From a virus, in the IMG/VR virus record IMGVR_UViG_3300019850_000039, positions 1-21,965 of that record: DNA of 21,965 nt. One strand, given 5' to 3'. Numbering within the stretch: the stretch's first letter is position 1; the number at the start of each line of letters is the position of its first letter. Below, in pieces: positions 20,495 through 21,965 of this stretch. The position numbers and the translations under genes were made by a program. The notes under the pieces were generated by a model. That model ran no database searches, was not told the origin of the DNA, and worked only from the letters and a program-made list of their open reading frames with translations.

Positions 20495-21796
20495 TTAAAT
20501 AAATGCCATATCTGGCAATCCACCTGATGTACCACCCATCGGCACCGATGCATCGTTCACTTTCGCTGCAGGAACAAGTCCTGGATCTGATTCATGATAG
20601 CCGTTTTTAATTAGTACAAGTTTTTGTTGATATACTGGAGTAGATGCGGGTGACCATTGATGCGTAACACTTTTTACTAAAAATAATCCTACCATATTAG
20701 CGTCAATTTGTATTTCATCAGAAGCACTTGGCCACTTGATCTCAATCATGCCACCGGCAAAACGATCTGCATGTCCTTCAAGGGTACATTGTACTGTTTG
20801 TTGAAGACAATATCTTTTAATCCAATCAGCATAATAAATATTTTTTAATATTTCTTCATTGTTTTCATTTATATTGATATGAGGTTTATAGTCTCCAATA
20901 TCTGTATCATCTGTTATGGCAAATAATGATTTTGAACCAAGACACATAAATTTAGTTAATGCTTCCATATAATTTACATCTACTTTGATATATTTTTTTC
21001 TTTCTATATCCCAACATAACATATATGCACCTATCAATTTTCTCATATTTTGTTTATCAGGTCTATTGATAGAATAACCTTTTATATTATTGATATTATA
21101 TTCATTATGAGAATAAACCATATATAATGAATCCAAAGGTGGCATACTTGGGCCTTGTTCAAGTAATGTTTCAAGAGATATTACATTAAATAAATCTGTA
21201 CCAGAATCTTTTGTATTTGAATAATATATATATCCGGGAACACCTGTTGCTGCACTTGTACATCTATTTGATAACCATTTAACACATTGAATAGGTGTTT
21301 TAAGACCATTATAAAAATATTTTATAGTTTCTGGGCAATTTTCAAATTCACCTAATTCTATTTCAGCCATAACCTCAAGAATATAATGTGAAATATCCAT
21401 ATATGTATAACATGCATCTGAAAATGACCTTGTGTGCTTCCAAAAATGTAATTTTTTATAATTACTATCTATACCAAATATTTCTATAACATGTCTATTT
21501 TTTTGATTTGAATTATTTGCATTAACTTTTAAGATATTAAATGTAAATTCTTTTGAAGAATATCCTGAAAGACCTATTAACGATTCATATGAAATTGTGA
21601 CTTTTTCATTACCTATAATAGGAAGCATTTCATGTAATCCTTTAGTATCTTTTGTAACAATATGAATTGTTTTACAATAAGAATATATGTCCTCGAACAG
21701 CCGAACAAATGAGATGTCATTATTATCCAAAACACATGTATCTTTACCACCTGATATAACTACAGAAAATCTATGTTGAACTTCAGCATTTGCCAT
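20495..21796 (-). CDS. 27: Baseplate hub protein, gp27-like
   Basis: The hub trimer joins the tail tube to the gp5-type spike. The 433-residue protein starts with a beta-rich domain (HRFSVVISGGKDTCVLDNNDISFVRL is broken by a loop after VVISGG) and ends with the characteristic hub strands GMIEIKWPS, VGLFLVKSVTHQWSP and YQQKLVLIKNGY, as in gp27/gpD-type hubs. Position supports this: apart from two mobile endonuclease genes, the next gene is the spike and then gp25-like. T4 gp27 is 391 aa. The Gly/Pro-rich end (VPMGGTSGGLPDMAFI) may be flexible. The ribosome binding site AAGGAAA comes from the tail of the endonuclease gene at 21809-21965, the stop of which lies 12 nt upstream. Confidence 0.8.
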   Translation of the reverse strand: MANAEVQHRFSVVISGGKDTCVLDNNDISFVRLFEDIYSYCKTIHIVTKDTKGLHEMLPIIGNEKVTISYESLIGLSGYSSKEFTFNILKVNANNSNQKNRHVIEIFGIDSNYKKLHFWKHTRSFSDACYTYMDISHYILEVMAEIELGEFENCPETIKYFYNGLKTPIQCVKWLSNRCTSAATGVPGYIYYSNTKDSGTDLFNVISLETLLEQGPSMPPLDSLYMVYSHNEYNINNIKGYSINRPDKQNMRKLIGAYMLCWDIERKKYIKVDVNYMEALTKFMCLGSKSLFAITDDTDIGDYKPHININENNEEILKNIYYADWIKRYCLQQTVQCTLEGHADRFAGGMIEIKWPSASDEIQIDANMVGLFLVKSVTHQWSPASTPVYQQKLVLIKNGYHESDPGLVPAAKVNDASVPMGGTSGGLPDMAFI

Positions 21797-21804
21797 TTAA
21801 TATT

Positions 21805-21812
21805 TTCCTTAC
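21805..21812 (-). promoter_or_regulatory. Ribosome binding site of the hub gene, supplied by the endonuclease gene
   Basis: GTAAGGAA overlaps the endonuclease stop codon (21809-21811) and is the only Shine-Dalgarno before the hub ATG at 21796. Sequence and position match 17729-17736. Confidence 0.7.
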
Positions 21813-21965
21813 TTTTCTTTTTGACATTCTTTCCTTTGATACTGTTTAATACCGCATTTGTCAGCTTTATGTATATCATTATGACAATCTTTACATAGAA
21901 TAATACAATTGTCTGCATCTGCGGATTCAATAGGATTAACTTCTATACCTTCATAATGATGACAA
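21809..21965 (-). CDS. HNH homing endonuclease, C-terminal 52 codons only (5' end outside window)
   Basis: The visible part reads CHHYEG, PIESADADNC, LCKDCHNDIHKADKCG and ends KECQKEK, the second half of the HNH domain with the catalytic His, Asn and CxxCH...H of the other copies. The N-terminus and repeat array lie beyond the right edge, so the number of repeats is unknown. DNA identity to the 3' end of the gene at 17733-18869 is about 90% by eye, pointing to recent duplication or gene conversion. It lies directly upstream of the hub gene, so the hub is flanked by endonuclease genes on both sides. Confidence 0.9.
   Translation of the reverse strand, partial: CHHYEGIEVNPIESADADNCIILCKDCHNDIHKADKCGIKQYQRKECQKEK

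Overview
The window reads as part of the genome of a contractile-tailed, T4-related dsDNA bacteriophage. It is very AT-rich (roughly 25-30% G+C by eye) and tightly packed. Every gene I can support lies on the minus strand, so transcription runs from high to low coordinates. The T4-type assignment rests on a gp32-like ssDNA-binding protein with the exact T4 zinc-ligand spacing, a gp55-like late sigma factor, and a run of baseplate genes (hub, spike, gp25-like, gp6-like, gp7/gpI-like). A lipobox protein and two signal-peptide or membrane-anchor proteins suggest a Gram-negative host. The host cannot be named from the sequence.

In transcription order, the right half is a structural block: a gp27-like hub (20495-21796), two tandem HNH homing endonuclease genes (18873-20426 and 17733-18869), a gp5-like spike without lysozyme domain but with a proline-rich tail (16199-17719), gp25-like (15782-16153), gp6-like (13919-15754), a gp7/gpI-like wedge protein (11415-13910) and a probable fibre or baseplate-decoration protein (10441-11394). 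It continues into a small unknown gene (10080-10436), the gp55-like late sigma factor (9620-10060), a fibre-like protein (8850-9620), a candidate gp59-like helicase loader (8232-8834), a 48-residue gene overlapping it (8117-8263) and gp32-like SSB (7042-7986).

The left half is accessory. It holds a third endonuclease gene (5843-6976) between two long perfect palindromes, and a lipoprotein plus an exported Gln/Gly-repeat protein under a strong sigma70-like promoter (4336-5709). Next come an operon of five small unknown genes (2974-4226), an ATP-dependent DNA ligase (1751-2860), an unknown gene with a T4-late-type promoter (1148-1714), and a fourth endonuclease gene running off the left edge (1-1145). 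The 3' end of a fifth endonuclease gene enters at the right edge (21809-21965).

The most striking feature is this family of five related free-standing HNH endonucleases in 22 kb. In the four whose N-terminus is visible, a variable array of 3-5 zinc-binding repeats (about 65 residues each, C-x2-H plus C-x2-C ligands) precedes a Cys-rich middle domain; the HNH domain itself is visible in three of these and in the right-edge copy. Their 3' ends share a stop-codon/Shine-Dalgarno overlap that acts as ribosome binding site for the next gene, including the essential hub and spike genes. Three intergenic regions combine palindromes with good sigma70-like promoters.
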